Shown: piece after piece, positions 35,650-44,556 of the stretch
Numbering within the stretch: position 1 is the first letter of the stretch
Layout of the letters: each line of letters begins with the position of its first letter
DNA from: Mesorhizobium tamadayense
Lineage (GTDB): Bacteria > Pseudomonadota > Alphaproteobacteria > Rhizobiales > Rhizobiaceae
Length of the DNA stretch: 64,000 nucleotides
Assembly (NCBI RefSeq): GCF_003863365.1
Contig: NZ_RQXT01000008.1
Location: forward strand, 115,380-179,379
Direction of reading: 5' to 3'
Notes under the pieces: generated by a model
What the model saw: the letters and a program-made list of their open reading frames with translations, nothing else
Told to the model about the DNA's origin: nothing
Database searches by the model: none
Made by a program: the position numbers and the translations under genes

Positions 35650-37506
35650 CGGTGCGCGCACCGCTTCGGTCGCATCCAGCGCCTGCATCAGCTTCGAATC
35701 GCGATCGTAGACGTCGTCGAAATATTCGACCTTGCCCGACATGTCCGGCCAAGCGGTGAAATATGCGACATAGACCGGGATGACGCGCGTGACATTTTCG
35801 GTCGAATGGCCGTGTTTCAGCTTCTCGGCGACATAGTCTACCGAGGTGCCGAGCACCGCGGCCGCCATGCCGCGTGGATCCTGCAGGCGGATGCAGCCGT
35901 GGCTCAGCGCACGCATGTCGCGCTCGAAGAACGACTTCTGCGGCGTGTCGTGCATGTAGATGGCGTGCTTGTTGGGGAAGAGTATCTTCAGTTCGCCGAG
36001 CGCATTGGCCTCGCTCGGCTGCTGGCGCACGCTGAATGGAATTTTGGAGCCGTAGGCGCCCCAGTCCACCGCGGCCGAGGGAATTCGCCTGCCGCTGGAA
36101 TCTGCCACCTCATAGCCGGCGCGGTCGAGATAGCCCGGATCGCTGCGCAGCCGCGGCAGCATCTCGTTGACGATGATCGACTGCGGCACGCCCCAGTAGG
36201 GATGGTAATCGACCTGCTTGATCTGATTGTAGAAAAAGGCGGTCTGGTTGGTGACCTTGCCGATGACCGCGCGGGTCTTCAGCTTCTCCTCGCCATTGTC
36301 GATGTAGCTTGCGGTGAAGGCCGGTTGGTTGATGAAGACGCGCGGGCTGCCAAGGTCGGAGGGTAGCCAGCGCAGCTCTTCGAGCGCGACCCTGACCTTC
36401 TCGATCTTGTCGGCCTTGGAGGTTCCCGCAAGCGAGGCGACCGTGCGCGGACCGATGACGCCGTCGCCCTTCATGCCGGCCCGCTGCTGCACCGCCTTGA
36501 TCACCGGCACCAGTTCGGGATCGTAAATCTCGCTCTTGCCAAGTCTGGCGAGGGTTTCGCCATAATCACCGCCCATCTCGTCATCGAGATTGCGCGCGAT
36601 CAGCGTCAAAAGCTTGGGCAGTTCCGGGCTGCTTTCGCCTGGCTTGAGTAGCAGCTTCGGATCGACGACGATCTCGTTCTCCTCGCTTGCTTCGAGCGAT
36701 TCCAGTTCGACGCGCAGCGCCTGGTATTCCGGGTTCTGCGGGTGCCGCGATTCGAGATAGGTGCGGACCTCCTGGGTATGCGCCAGCGTCTTCAGCACGC
36801 CTTCGAGATCGAGCGGCTTGGCCGGGAAATCGTAATAGCCGGTCATGCGGTTCGGGTCGACGCGGCCGCTCTGGGCGTCGTGGGCATAGCGCAGCACGCG
36901 CGCCGACAGCGCCATCTCGAAGCGGATCATTTCCTTGGTCCGCTCTTCCGGCGTGGCGGAAGTCGTGGCCGCCGGAACGTCGACGGTGTAGTCGGCAGGT
37001 GTGAGGCCGTAGCTCGCCGCCTCGCCGAGTACCCGCACCGCATCCTGCGCCCTGCCGTTCAGCGCGCTATCGGTTAGCCAGATGAAGTCCGGATTGGCCG
37101 AATAGTAGGCGATGAGCGCCTTGGCGATGTCGGGTTCTGCGAAAAGCTCGTAGTCGCTCAGGCCAGCTACCGCATCGCGGAAGGTATTGCTCGTCACGGA
37201 CGGCACAAAGGCTGCGTCCTGTGCGGTCGCGGGCTGCGGAACCGGCAGCAGCGACTTGAAGTCGACGCGTACAAGCTTGTCGGCTCTGTAGATGTTGTAG
37301 GTCGGGCTGCTGATCCTGGCACCGCCGCCGGTCCCAGGCTGTAGCTTACGTGGCGGCGGCGGAAACTCACCCTGGGGATTGTGCCGAAGGCCGCCGCCGA
37401 ACAGCATGTCGAACAAGCCCTGCGCGCTCGCCGGTTGCTGTCCGAAGGCCAATGCCGCCGCGATCGCGATCGGCATGACAGCCCTTTTGTTCCCGAGGAT
37501 TTTCAT
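35641..37506 (-). CDS. L,D-transpeptidase, YcbB/LdtD-like
   Basis: A 621-residue exported enzyme that makes 3-3 crosslinks in peptidoglycan or anchors proteins to it; such links dominate in Rhizobiales. A signal peptide (VMPIAIAAALAFGQQPASA) is followed by a scaffold domain, a peptidoglycan-binding helical domain (VIKAVQQRAGMKGDGVIGPRTVASL) and a YkuD catalytic domain with YMHDTP and SHGCIRLQDP. The Cys of SHGC is the nucleophile. The order of domains and the length match the large YcbB subgroup. The start has a weak ribosome binding site. Confidence 0.92.
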   Translation of the reverse strand: MKILGNKRAVMPIAIAAALAFGQQPASAQGLFDMLFGGGLRHNPQGEFPPPPRKLQPGTGGGARISSPTYNIYRADKLVRVDFKSLLPVPQPATAQDAAFVPSVTSNTFRDAVAGLSDYELFAEPDIAKALIAYYSANPDFIWLTDSALNGRAQDAVRVLGEAASYGLTPADYTVDVPAATTSATPEERTKEMIRFEMALSARVLRYAHDAQSGRVDPNRMTGYYDFPAKPLDLEGVLKTLAHTQEVRTYLESRHPQNPEYQALRVELESLEASEENEIVVDPKLLLKPGESSPELPKLLTLIARNLDDEMGGDYGETLARLGKSEIYDPELVPVIKAVQQRAGMKGDGVIGPRTVASLAGTSKADKIEKVRVALEELRWLPSDLGSPRVFINQPAFTASYIDNGEEKLKTRAVIGKVTNQTAFFYNQIKQVDYHPYWGVPQSIIVNEMLPRLRSDPGYLDRAGYEVADSSGRRIPSAAVDWGAYGSKIPFSVRQQPSEANALGELKILFPNKHAIYMHDTPQKSFFERDMRALSHGCIRLQDPRGMAAAVLGTSVDYVAEKLKHGHSTENVTRVIPVYVAYFTAWPDMSGKVEYFDDVYDRDSKLMQALDATEAVRAPST

Positions 37507-37716
37507 GCTTCACCCGCACCGGTTGCAACCGGGTCCCGTTCCGCGCCGCTAGACGGTCCCGCCCTCCGCATGGCGGATGTAAGGCGCGACTATACCGATT
37601 CATACCGATTTCGTTAAGCTTTCATAAATTTCCACGCTCTGTTGCAGAACAGTTTCACATCCTTGTGAGACCCAATGCGGCAGGGCCGCTCCGGGTTTCA
37701 CAAGCGTCGATAACAA

Positions 37717-38463
37717 TCAGGCGTTGGCGCCCCCATCGATGGTCAGCTCTGCGCCGGTGACGAAGCGTCCCTCGGGACCGGCGAGCCAGGCAACCAGGCC
37801 TGCTATCTCCTCGGCCTCGCCGAAACGCGGGGTCGCCATTTTCTGGCGCTGATGCTCGGCATGCGGCCCGTCGGCAGGGTTCATGTCGGTGTCTGTCGAT
37901 CCCGGATGAACGATGTTGGCGGTGATGCCGCGCGGGCCAAGGTCCCGTGCCAGGGCTTTCGTCAGCCCGACCAGAGCCGCCTTGCTGGTCGAATAGGCGC
38001 TGAGGCCCGCGTCCGTCACGCGCTCAGCCAGATTGCTGCCGATCGAGATGATGCGGCCGCCTTCCGCCATGCGGCGGGCGGCCGCCTTGGAGGCAACGAA
38101 GGGCGCCCTCAGATTGACCTCCATGCTCTCGTCGAAGTCGGCAAGCGACAAGGTGTCGATCGGCGCCGCGCGCCAGATGCCGGCGCTGTTGACCAGGATA
38201 TCGAGCCGGCCAAACGCATCCGTCGCCTGTTCGACCGCACGCGCGATCGCATCGGCATCGCGGCCGTCGGCCCTGATGGCAAGGGCGCGGCCGCCGGCCG
38301 CCTCGATCTCGTCGACGACGGCCAGCGCCTGCGCCTCGCCGGAGACATAGGTCAAGGCAACGCTCGCACCGTCGCGCGCCAACCTCTTGGCGATGGCCGC
38401 ACCTATGCCGCGGCTGCCGCCGGTCACGAACGCGGCCTTGCCGCTCAGTTGCTTGGAAGACAT
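37717..38463 (-). CDS. SDR-family oxidoreductase (FabG-like)
   Basis: A 248-residue short-chain dehydrogenase with TGGSRGIGAAIAKRLARDG, NSAG (ILVNSAGIWRAAP), catalytic Ser (IISIGSNLAERV) and Tyr-x3-Lys (AYSTSKAALVGL), ending in TGAELTIDGG. It is probably NADP-linked. The substrate is unknown. It is divergent from a TetR repressor gene with two inverted operator-like arms between, so the SDR is the likely target of that regulator, possibly for clearing a reactive carbonyl or xenobiotic. Confidence 0.88.
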   Translation of the reverse strand: MSSKQLSGKAAFVTGGSRGIGAAIAKRLARDGASVALTYVSGEAQALAVVDEIEAAGGRALAIRADGRDADAIARAVEQATDAFGRLDILVNSAGIWRAAPIDTLSLADFDESMEVNLRAPFVASKAAARRMAEGGRIISIGSNLAERVTDAGLSAYSTSKAALVGLTKALARDLGPRGITANIVHPGSTDTDMNPADGPHAEHQRQKMATPRFGEAEEIAGLVAWLAGPEGRFVTGAELTIDGGANA

Positions 38464-38481
38464 CGATTTCTCCTTTTTGTA

Positions 38482-38547
38482 GTGATTGATACATAAATAT
38501 CTGTCAGCCTTGCCCTGCCTCGTCAACTGAATTATGTATCGATCAAC
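38482..38547. promoter_or_regulatory. Inverted operator-like arms between SDR and TetR genes
   Basis: GTGATTGATACATAAAT (38482-38498) and its near-complement AATTATGTATCGATCAAC (38530-38547) face each other across 31 bases. Two copies of a TGAT-N-GATACATAA motif in the shared promoter region fit binding by the adjacent TetR protein. Confidence 0.6.
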
Positions 38548-38562
38548 ATACAAAAGGATGTC

Positions 38563-39174
38563 ATGCCGGAAAGAGGCCGCCCTCGTTCCTTCGATCGAAC
38601 CGCCGCGTTGCGGCGAGCGATGGAGGTTTTTTGGGCCAAAGGCTATGAAGGCGCTTCGCTGAGCGACCTGACGACGGCCATGGGCATCAATTCACCCAGC
38701 CTCTATGCCGCCTTTAGCAGCAAGGAAGCGCTCTTCCTCGAAGCAACCGATCTCTACACGCGGGTCGAGGGGGCGGATATCTGGACGACGCTGGAACAAG
38801 CGCCGACCGCGCGGCTGGCGATCGAGGGATTCCTGACCCGGACGGCGAAGGCCTATTCCCAGACCGATCGGCCGCAGGGCTGCCTGATCGCGCTCGGGGC
38901 CTTGCATCAGGATTCCAGCCAGGGCCCGATCTGCCATGATCTGCGCCGCCGCCGCGCCGAAAATCACATGGCGCTCAAAAGGCGTCTGGAACGTGCCGTG
39001 GCGGAAGGTGAGCTGCCTGCGGACTTCGACATCCAAACCGCCGCCACTTTTTTTTCCACCGTCCAGCACGGCATGTCGATCCAGGCGCGCGACGGCGCCA
39101 CCCATGCCGCTCTTATGGCAACCGTTGCAGGCGCCATGGCGGCCTGGGCAACGATGGCCGGCGACCCGGCGTGA
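38563..39174 (+). CDS. TetR/AcrR family transcriptional regulator
   Basis: A 203-residue repressor. The N-terminal helix-turn-helix is GYEGASLSDLTTAMGINSPSLYAAFSSKEALFLEA, with the C-terminal helical ligand domain beyond (AKAYSQTDRPQGCLIALGAL). It is like the AefR/YbiH-type regulators that control neighbouring oxidoreductases. It is transcribed away from the SDR gene, and the gap carries inverted repeats, so autoregulation and SDR repression are likely. The ligand is unknown. Confidence 0.9.
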   Translation: MPERGRPRSFDRTAALRRAMEVFWAKGYEGASLSDLTTAMGINSPSLYAAFSSKEALFLEATDLYTRVEGADIWTTLEQAPTARLAIEGFLTRTAKAYSQTDRPQGCLIALGALHQDSSQGPICHDLRRRRAENHMALKRRLERAVAEGELPADFDIQTAATFFSTVQHGMSIQARDGATHAALMATVAGAMAAWATMAGDPA

Positions 39175-39246
39175 CAAACATCGGTCCGTGACAAACCGCG
39201 GTCTTTGTGATCGAAATTCCAGCGGCCACGGCCCGGAGGATGTGCA

Positions 39247-39648
39247 GTGAAGAAGGGATATCGCGAGCTTCTCGACGAGGCGAATGCCGAGATCGAGGTG
39301 GTGTCGCCTGAGGAAGCGGCCGGGCTGCTGGAGGATGACGGCACGATCTTCGTCGACCTGCGCGACCCTCGCGAGGTCGAGCGCGACGGCAAGATCCCCG
39401 GCGCGAAGCACGTGACGCGCGGCATGCTGGAATTCTGGATCGATCCGGAAAGCCCCTATCACAAACCGTTCTTCGCTTCCGGCAAGACCTTCGTCTTCTT
39501 CTGCGCCGGCGGCTGGCGCTCGGCGCTGGCGACCAAGACGGCGCAGGACATGGGGCTGACGCCGGTCAAGCACATTCTCGGCGGCTATACCGCCTGGAAG
39601 GCCGCCGGCCTACCGGTCGAGCCGGGACAGAAGAAGAAGGCCGACTGA
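39247..39648 (+). CDS. Single-domain rhodanese-like protein
   Basis: A 133-residue sulfurtransferase-type domain. The N-terminal EVVSPEEAAGLLEDDGTIFVDLRDPREVERDGKIPGA and the active loop FFCAGGWRSALAT are typical; the Cys accepts sulfane sulfur. It is cytosolic with no signal peptide. GTG 39247 is preceded by GGAGGA. It is codirectional with tetR, 72 bases on, but a functional link is not evident. Confidence 0.88.
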   Translation: MKKGYRELLDEANAEIEVVSPEEAAGLLEDDGTIFVDLRDPREVERDGKIPGAKHVTRGMLEFWIDPESPYHKPFFASGKTFVFFCAGGWRSALATKTAQDMGLTPVKHILGGYTAWKAAGLPVEPGQKKKAD

Positions 39649-39659
39649 CCGGGTTTTTA

Positions 39660-39675
39660 GCAATTCCGGACGGAA
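39660..39675. repeat. Palindromic element, single arm or degenerate copy
   Basis: GCAATTCCGGACGGAA matches, in reverse, the right arm of the elements at 9430-9497 and 49190-49233. The opposite arm is not clearly present; a degraded TTTCCCGAAT follows at about 39688. It lies between converging genes. Confidence 0.6.
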
Positions 39676-39704
39676 GACGGCGGCAGGCTTTCCCGAATCT
39701 ATTT

Positions 39705-40613
39705 TCAATGGAGCGCCGATTGGCGTTCCTCGGTGACGAAGCCCACGGCGCGGGCAACGACATCCTTGTCGGCCAGGATGCGGCGGTGGCCAAGTCCATC
39801 GGCCCAATGCAGGCGGACATGGTCGCCGGCCCCCGCATAGCGTTTTGCATGATCGGCATGGACTTCGCGATCGTCCGGCGCGTGGACGATCAGCGTCGGC
39901 ACCGGCGCCTCGGCAAGCTGGCGGTCGCCGGTGAATTCGCTGAGCGGGCGCCCCGACAGATGCTTCACCCGATCCGCCATGGCGATCCGGGAGCGCGGCC
40001 CGACATTAAGCCTGTGGCTGAAATCGTCGAAGATCGCCGGCAGCGAGCTCGGCGCCGCGATCAGCACCAGTCTTTCGGCCGCCAGCGGCGGCATGCCCTT
40101 GACCGAGGCCGCAACCGCGTTGGCAGCGATCGCGCCGCCAAAGGAATGGCCGACGGCGGCGGCAAACGGGCCGAACCATTCGCCGGCGACTCGTGCCGCG
40201 TCGACCGCCGTCACCATGTTGAGATGCCGGCCGAGCGAATGGCCGTGCCCTGGCAGGTCGAGCGAGACGACCTTGTAACCGGCCTCGCGAAATCCCTCGA
40301 TCAGCGCGCGCATGTATTCGGTGCGCGAGCGCCAGCCATGGATGACGAGCACCGTGCCGCGAGAGCCCCTGCCCGGCTCGGGCCGGAACTCATGCACCGC
40401 AACGCAGTCCGTCTTGGTTTTCAGACGATGATGGCGCGCCTCGGCCATGAAACCGGCAGCGCGCTCGACGGCGCGGCGCTCGCCGTCGCTCAATGCCTTC
40501 ACGTTGGGCGTGCGGCAGAACAATTCAAACGCGGCGCGGCCGCTCAAACGCGGAGCGACATGCTCGGCCGCGCCGAACACGCCCCGGATGACCTTCAATC
40601 CAAATGATGCCAT
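39705..40613 (-). CDS. Alpha/beta hydrolase
   Basis: A 302-residue alpha/beta-hydrolase fold protein. The oxyanion region VLVIHGWRSRTEYM, nucleophile elbow GHSFGG, acid residue in HAPDDREV and catalytic His in GLGHRRIL are all present, so it should be active on an ester, lactone or similar bond. There is no signal peptide. It is divergent from a MarR regulator whose double operator lies in the 47-base gap, so it is probably induced by its own substrate or a related compound. The substrate is unknown. Confidence 0.88.
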   Translation of the reverse strand: MASFGLKVIRGVFGAAEHVAPRLSGRAAFELFCRTPNVKALSDGERRAVERAAGFMAEARHHRLKTKTDCVAVHEFRPEPGRGSRGTVLVIHGWRSRTEYMRALIEGFREAGYKVVSLDLPGHGHSLGRHLNMVTAVDAARVAGEWFGPFAAAVGHSFGGAIAANAVAASVKGMPPLAAERLVLIAAPSSLPAIFDDFSHRLNVGPRSRIAMADRVKHLSGRPLSEFTGDRQLAEAPVPTLIVHAPDDREVHADHAKRYAGAGDHVRLHWADGLGHRRILADKDVVARAVGFVTEERQSALH

Positions 40614-40632
40614 AGTGGCGGTCCATCCATTC

Positions 40633-40666
40633 GTTCAAGCATGAACATAATAGTTCAAACATGAAC
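40633..40666. promoter_or_regulatory. Tandem MarR-type operators
   Basis: Two palindromes, GTTCAAGCATGAAC (40633-40646) and GTTCAAACATGAAC (40653-40666), spaced 20 bases centre to centre (two helical turns). The second covers the start codon of the MarR gene. They fill the gap between it and the divergent hydrolase gene. Confidence 0.82.
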
Positions 40667-41113
40667 ATTAAGCAAGAGCTGCCCTGGGACAATCCGCGCT
40701 TTCGCAACTGGGTTGCGGTGGCGCGCGCCTGCCATGTGCTGGAGCGCACGCTGGCGGTGAAGCTGGCGCCGCTCGACTTGAAGCCTGCGCAGCTCGACGT
40801 GCTGATGAACCTCTACCGCCATCCCGGCATGTCGCAGCATGACCTTGCCCGCAAGCTGCTGGTCGGCCGCTCCAACGTCACCATGCTGTTGCCGCAGTTG
40901 GAAGCCCGCGGCCTGCTGCGTCGCGAGGGCGACGAGAAGGACAAGCGCGTGCTGCGGCTGAACCTCACCAAGGCCGGCGAGGCCCTGCTGATGCGGGCGC
41001 TGAAAGTGCATATGGCGCTGATCGAGAAAGCGATGAGCCAATCGACGCCGGAACAGTGCGACATGATCGGCGAGCAGATGCGCAAGATCGCCGACGTGCT
41101 GAAAGAGGCGTGA
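40661..41113 (+). CDS. MarR family transcriptional regulator
   Basis: A 150-residue winged-helix repressor: AQLDVLMNLYRHPGMSQHDLARKLLVGRSNVTMLLPQLEARGLLRREGDEKDKRVLRLNLT contains the recognition helix and the wing. The ATG at 40661 has no ribosome binding site and sits inside one operator copy, so the message may be leaderless or the gene tightly self-repressed. The likely target besides itself is the divergent alpha/beta-hydrolase gene. Confidence 0.9.
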   Translation: MNIKQELPWDNPRFRNWVAVARACHVLERTLAVKLAPLDLKPAQLDVLMNLYRHPGMSQHDLARKLLVGRSNVTMLLPQLEARGLLRREGDEKDKRVLRLNLTKAGEALLMRALKVHMALIEKAMSQSTPEQCDMIGEQMRKIADVLKEA

Positions 41114-41135
41114 TCTCCAGGCCTGTCAGTCTCAA

Positions 41136-41151
41136 GTGAGGCCGGCCTCAC
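41136..41151. other. Perfect 16-base palindrome between convergent genes
   Basis: GTGAGGCCGGCCTCAC lies midway between the ends of the MarR gene and the converging PPOX gene. It could form a stem in either transcript but has no U-tract, so a terminator role is only possible. Confidence 0.45.
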
Positions 41152-41161
41152 CTGAATATCC

Positions 41162-41773
41162 TCACCACATCGTCTTCTTCGCCCGCTCCGGCCATTCCCT
41201 GTCGTAGGTGACGCCGTCGATGTTCTTGCGGCTGGTGATCTCGAGGATCTGGCCGGGCGTCGGCAGCGACTTCGGGTCGACGTGCTTTGCCGGGCTCCAG
41301 AGATCCGAGCGAAAGATGGCGCGGGCGCACTGGAAATAGATCGTGTCGACAGCGATGACCGTGACCGACCGCGCCGGCTTGCCGTGGACCGTGAAGGACG
41401 CGCAAAGCTCCGGGTCGGTGGTGATGTGGGCGCGGCCATTGACGCGCAGCGTGGTGCCGGAGCCGGGCACTAGAAAGAGCAGTCCGACCCGCGGATCGCG
41501 AATGATGTTCTTCAGCGAATAGGCGCGGTTGTTGCCGCGCCTGTCGGGCATCATCAGCGTCTTTTCGTCGACGAGGCGCACGAAGCCGGCAAGATCGCCG
41601 CGCGGCGAGCAGTCCAGCCCTTCCGGCCCGCTGGTCGCCAGCGCCACGAAAGGCGAGGCCTCGATGAAGGCGGCATATTCGGGAATCACATGGTCGAGTT
41701 CCTTGACGATCGAGGCCTCGCCAGGCAGCCCGTAAAGGGCCTCGAGCTGTTCGACCGATGTGATGAACGACAT
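41162..41773 (-). CDS. Pyridoxamine 5'-phosphate oxidase-family FMN-binding protein (DR_2398-like)
   Basis: A 203-residue split-barrel flavin protein. The typical order is visible: FVALATSGPEGLDCSPRGD, then TLMMPDRRGNNRAYSLKNIIRDPRVGLLFLVPGSG and LRVNGRAHITTDPELC. This matches the PPOX-class probable FMN-dependent enzymes of the DR_2398 type; their substrates are not known and they are distinct from PdxH. GGAGGCG precedes the ATG. Confidence 0.85.
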   Translation of the reverse strand: MSFITSVEQLEALYGLPGEASIVKELDHVIPEYAAFIEASPFVALATSGPEGLDCSPRGDLAGFVRLVDEKTLMMPDRRGNNRAYSLKNIIRDPRVGLLFLVPGSGTTLRVNGRAHITTDPELCASFTVHGKPARSVTVIAVDTIYFQCARAIFRSDLWSPAKHVDPKSLPTPGQILEITSRKNIDGVTYDREWPERAKKTMW

Positions 41774-41868
41774 CTTTTTCGCCTCCTGACCTTTTGCCGG
41801 CGCTACGCCATGTCCATGACGCCTTGACGACAGCTCGTCGCCGAAGTTGAGCTTCCAGGCGCGCCAGG

Positions 41869-42222
41869 CTAACGATCGCGGCTCAAGCCCTTTTCCTGGA
41901 GCTCGGCAAGATAGGCATTCCAGCGCTCGTCTTTCTCATGTCCGAGCGTATGAAGATAGTTCCAGGTGAAGATGCCGGTGTCGTGGAAATCGTCGAAGGT
42001 GATGCGCACCGCATAGTTGCCGACTGGCTCGATCTTGAGGATCGCGACGTTGCGCTTGCCGGGCACGGTCACCCGCTGTTCGGGCGAATGGCCCTGCACT
42101 TCCGCCGACGGCGATGCGACGCGCAAGAGCTCCGCCGGCAGCTCGAATGGTTGATGCCCGGGAAAGGTCACGGTGAGCAGCTTGCGGTCTTTAGAGACCC
42201 TCAGTTCCTTCGGCGCCGTCAT
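41869..42222 (-). CDS. DUF971 domain protein
   Basis: A 117-residue protein of the DUF971 family, related to the N-terminal domain of gamma-butyrobetaine hydroxylase. The conserved core ELPAELLRVASPSAEVQGH, GNYAVRITFDDFHDTGIFTWNYLHTLG is complete. In other bacteria the domain is fused to Mrp/ApbC-type Fe-S carriers, hinting at iron-sulfur work. It is divergent from moaA, which encodes an Fe-S enzyme, but the gap of about 190 bases shows no shared operator. Function is not established. Confidence 0.87.
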   Translation of the reverse strand: MTAPKELRVSKDRKLLTVTFPGHQPFELPAELLRVASPSAEVQGHSPEQRVTVPGKRNVAILKIEPVGNYAVRITFDDFHDTGIFTWNYLHTLGHEKDERWNAYLAELQEKGLSRDR

Positions 42223-42416
42223 GTCTGGTCCTGCGTGAGATGGCGCCCTTCCCTACGCCGCTTCGCGCGATGCGGAAAGGCCATGCGAGGCAGCCGACAT
42301 TGAATGTCGGTCGGGGGATGTTACCAAAGATCGAGACCTTCTATCTTGAATGCCGGGCTGGATCGTATCACATAGCCATATAAACGACGTCGTTCAGGCC
42401 ACGGGAAACGCTTGCA

Positions 42417-43412
42417 ATGGACATGATCGACCCCTTCGGTCGCACGATTAGCTATCTGCGCGTGTCGGTTACCGACCGCTGCGATTTCCGCTGCACCTAT
42501 TGCATGGCCGAGGACATGACCTTCCTGCCGAAGAAGGATCTGTTGTCGCTCGAGGAGCTCGACCGGCTCTGCACCGTCTTCATCGAAAAGGGCGTGAGGA
42601 AGTTGAGACTCACCGGCGGCGAGCCGCTGGTGCGCAAGAACATCATGCATCTGGTTCGCCAGTTGTCGCGGCATCTGGAGAGCGGCGCGCTGGAAGAGCT
42701 GACGCTCACCACCAATGGATCGCAGCTCTCGCGCTTTGCCGCCGAACTCGCCGATTGCGGAGTGAAGCGCATCAACGTCTCGCTCGACACGCTCGATGCC
42801 GACAAATTCCGCCAGATCACCCGTTGGGGCAATTTCTCCAAGGTCATGGAAGGCATCGACGCCGCGCAGGCCGCAGGCTTGAGGGTCAAGCTCAATGCCG
42901 TGGCGCTGCGCGACTTCAACGACGCCGAAATCCCCGAGATGCTGCGCTGGGCGCATGGCCGCGGCATGGACCTGACAGTGATCGAGACCATGCCGATGGG
43001 CGAGATCGACGCCGACCGCACCGACCAGTATCTGCCGCTGTCGCTGCTGCGCGCTTCGCTGGAGCGCCAGTTCACGCTGACCGACATCCCCTACAAGACC
43101 GGCGGCCCTGCGCGCTACGTCCAGGTCGCCGAGACCGGCGGCAGGCTCGGCTTCATCACGCCGATGACGCATAATTTCTGCGAAAGCTGCAACCGCGTCC
43201 GGCTGACCTGCACCGGCACGCTCTATATGTGCCTCGGACAGGAGGACGCCGCCGATCTCAGGACGCCGCTGCGTGCGTCCGAAGGCAACGACCTGGTCAG
43301 CGAGGCGATCGACGAGGCGATCGGGCGCAAGCCGAAAGGCCATGATTTCATCATCGACCGCCGCACCAGGCGTCCATCGGTATCGCGCCACATGAGCGTC
43401 ACCGGCGGCTGA
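42417..43412 (+). CDS. moaA: GTP 3',8-cyclase MoaA
   Basis: A radical SAM enzyme for the first step of molybdenum cofactor synthesis: GTP to (8S)-3',8-cyclo-7,8-dihydroguanosine triphosphate. The SAM cluster motif CDFRCTYC is near residue 22, the GGEP motif is [11 protein letters not shown], and the second cluster is in [19 protein letters not shown]. The C-terminal Gly-Gly tail (SVTGG) is required for MoaC-linked catalysis and is present. Length 331 is normal. mobA and mobB follow about 2 kb on. Confidence 0.96.
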   Translation: MDMIDPFGRTISYLRVSVTDRCDFRCTYCMAEDMTFLPKKDLLSLEELDRLCTVFIEKGVRKLRLTGGEPLVRKNIMHLVRQLSRHLESGALEELTLTTNGSQLSRFAAELADCGVKRINVSLDTLDADKFRQITRWGNFSKVMEGIDAAQAAGLRVKLNAVALRDFNDAEIPEMLRWAHGRGMDLTVIETMPMGEIDADRTDQYLPLSLLRASLERQFTLTDIPYKTGGPARYVQVAETGGRLGFITPMTHNFCESCNRVRLTCTGTLYMCLGQEDAADLRTPLRASEGNDLVSEAIDEAIGRKPKGHDFIIDRRTRRPSVSRHMSVTGG

Positions 43413-43465
43413 TTTTTTCCGGAAATTGGTGCAGGATCACCCTGGTCACTGACCTTGGGGGCACC

Positions 43466-43963
43466 ATGACGCGACTTCATCTCATCCAGGGCGCGCCTTT
43501 GGCGATCGCCGTGTCGTCGTTGCTGGCGATTGTCACGGCAACGGCGGTTGCAAAACCATCCACCTACGTCAATGCGCGCTTCGGCACGTCCTGCACCTTT
43601 CCCGACGAGATTTTCAGCGACCGCTTGCCTGAGCCCGAAAATGGCGATGGGCAACAATGGCTCAGCGCCGATGGCGCCAGCCTGGCCTGCTCCGGCATCT
43701 ACAACATCGACAACGACACGCCGAAGAGCTTCGTCGCCGGCGAAAAGGCAAACACCGGACCGGGTTACGAGATCACCTACAGCAAGACCGGGAAGAACTG
43801 GGCGGTGCTCTCCGGCGTCAAGGGCGACAGGGTGTTCTACGAGCGGCGCCTGTTCGGAAAGGACGGCGTCATCCGCAGCGTCTGGATCGAATATCCTTCG
43901 TCGCGCAAGGCGAAATACGATCCGCTGACCGGCGCGATCGCCGCCAGCCTGCGCGGCCCTTGA
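43466..43963 (+). CDS. Secreted hypothetical protein
   Basis: A 165-residue exported protein: signal peptide (AIAVSSLLAIVTATAVA) and a mature domain starting KPSTYVNARFGTSCTFPDEIFSDRLPEPENGDGQQW. Two cysteines may pair. The alternating Tyr/aromatic pattern suggests a small beta-rich periplasmic domain; the family is widespread in Rhizobiales without a known role. ATG 43466 is preceded by GGGGGC. It lies 53 bases after moaA on the same strand and may be read through from it. Confidence 0.75.
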   Translation: MTRLHLIQGAPLAIAVSSLLAIVTATAVAKPSTYVNARFGTSCTFPDEIFSDRLPEPENGDGQQWLSADGASLACSGIYNIDNDTPKSFVAGEKANTGPGYEITYSKTGKNWAVLSGVKGDRVFYERRLFGKDGVIRSVWIEYPSSRKAKYDPLTGAIAASLRGP

Positions 43964-44077
43964 GGCGCGTGCGACGCATTGCAAATAAAGCCTCCGCGCG
44001 GACGTCCGCGCGATTTACCCCAGGGGCATTTGGGCCTAGCCTCCAGAAGCGATTTTTCGCATCCAGGGGGAAATCTT

Positions 44078-44434
44078 ATGCGCAAATTCTTGGCTTCGCT
44101 TGCAATGCTTGGACTTGCATCGGTGCCGGCAGCGGCCCAGTCGATTGGCGGCACCTATACCGTCTCCGGCACCAATTTCGAAGGCTCGTCATATGGTGGC
44201 GAGGCAACGATCACGCTCACCAGCGAGACGACCTGCACCATCCATTGGGAAACCGGCGGTTCGACCTCGGACGGTATCTGCATGCGCAACGACAATGCCT
44301 TTTCGGCAGGCTATGTGATGGGCAAGGAAATCGGTCTCGTGGTCTACAAGGTGGAGAAGGACGGCACGCTGCACGGCCTGTGGACTATCGCCGGCCAGGA
44401 CGGCAACGGCACCGAAGTGCTGACGCCGAAATAA
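44078..44434 (+). CDS. Small secreted beta-rich protein, rhizobial conserved hypothetical
   Basis: A 118-residue protein with a signal peptide (KFLASLAMLGLASVPAAA-QS) and a short beta-sheet domain: IGGTYTVSGTNFEGSSYGG, then TLTSETTCTIHWETGG and LHGLWTIAGQDGNGTEVLTP. Two cysteines are present. Relatives in rhizobia are sometimes labelled fibronectin-binding proteins; I see no motif that proves that. ATG 44078 has GGGGGAA upstream. Confidence 0.75.
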   Translation: MRKFLASLAMLGLASVPAAAQSIGGTYTVSGTNFEGSSYGGEATITLTSETTCTIHWETGGSTSDGICMRNDNAFSAGYVMGKEIGLVVYKVEKDGTLHGLWTIAGQDGNGTEVLTPK

Positions 44435-44556
44435 GCATTCAGCAATTGCAACCGATATTGCGGGCCGCGGGAAAAACCTGTGGCCCACTTCTTTGACGTT
44501 GCTGTTTTGCTGCCTGCTGCTAGAGGCTTGGCGCAGAACATAACCCGGAAACGCCC

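Noticed and set aside
37655..37668. TCACA-N4-TGTGA palindrome upstream of the L,D-transpeptidase gene
   Set aside because: Half sites are in the reverse order with a four-base gap, so it is not a CRP site; it may be a small hairpin.
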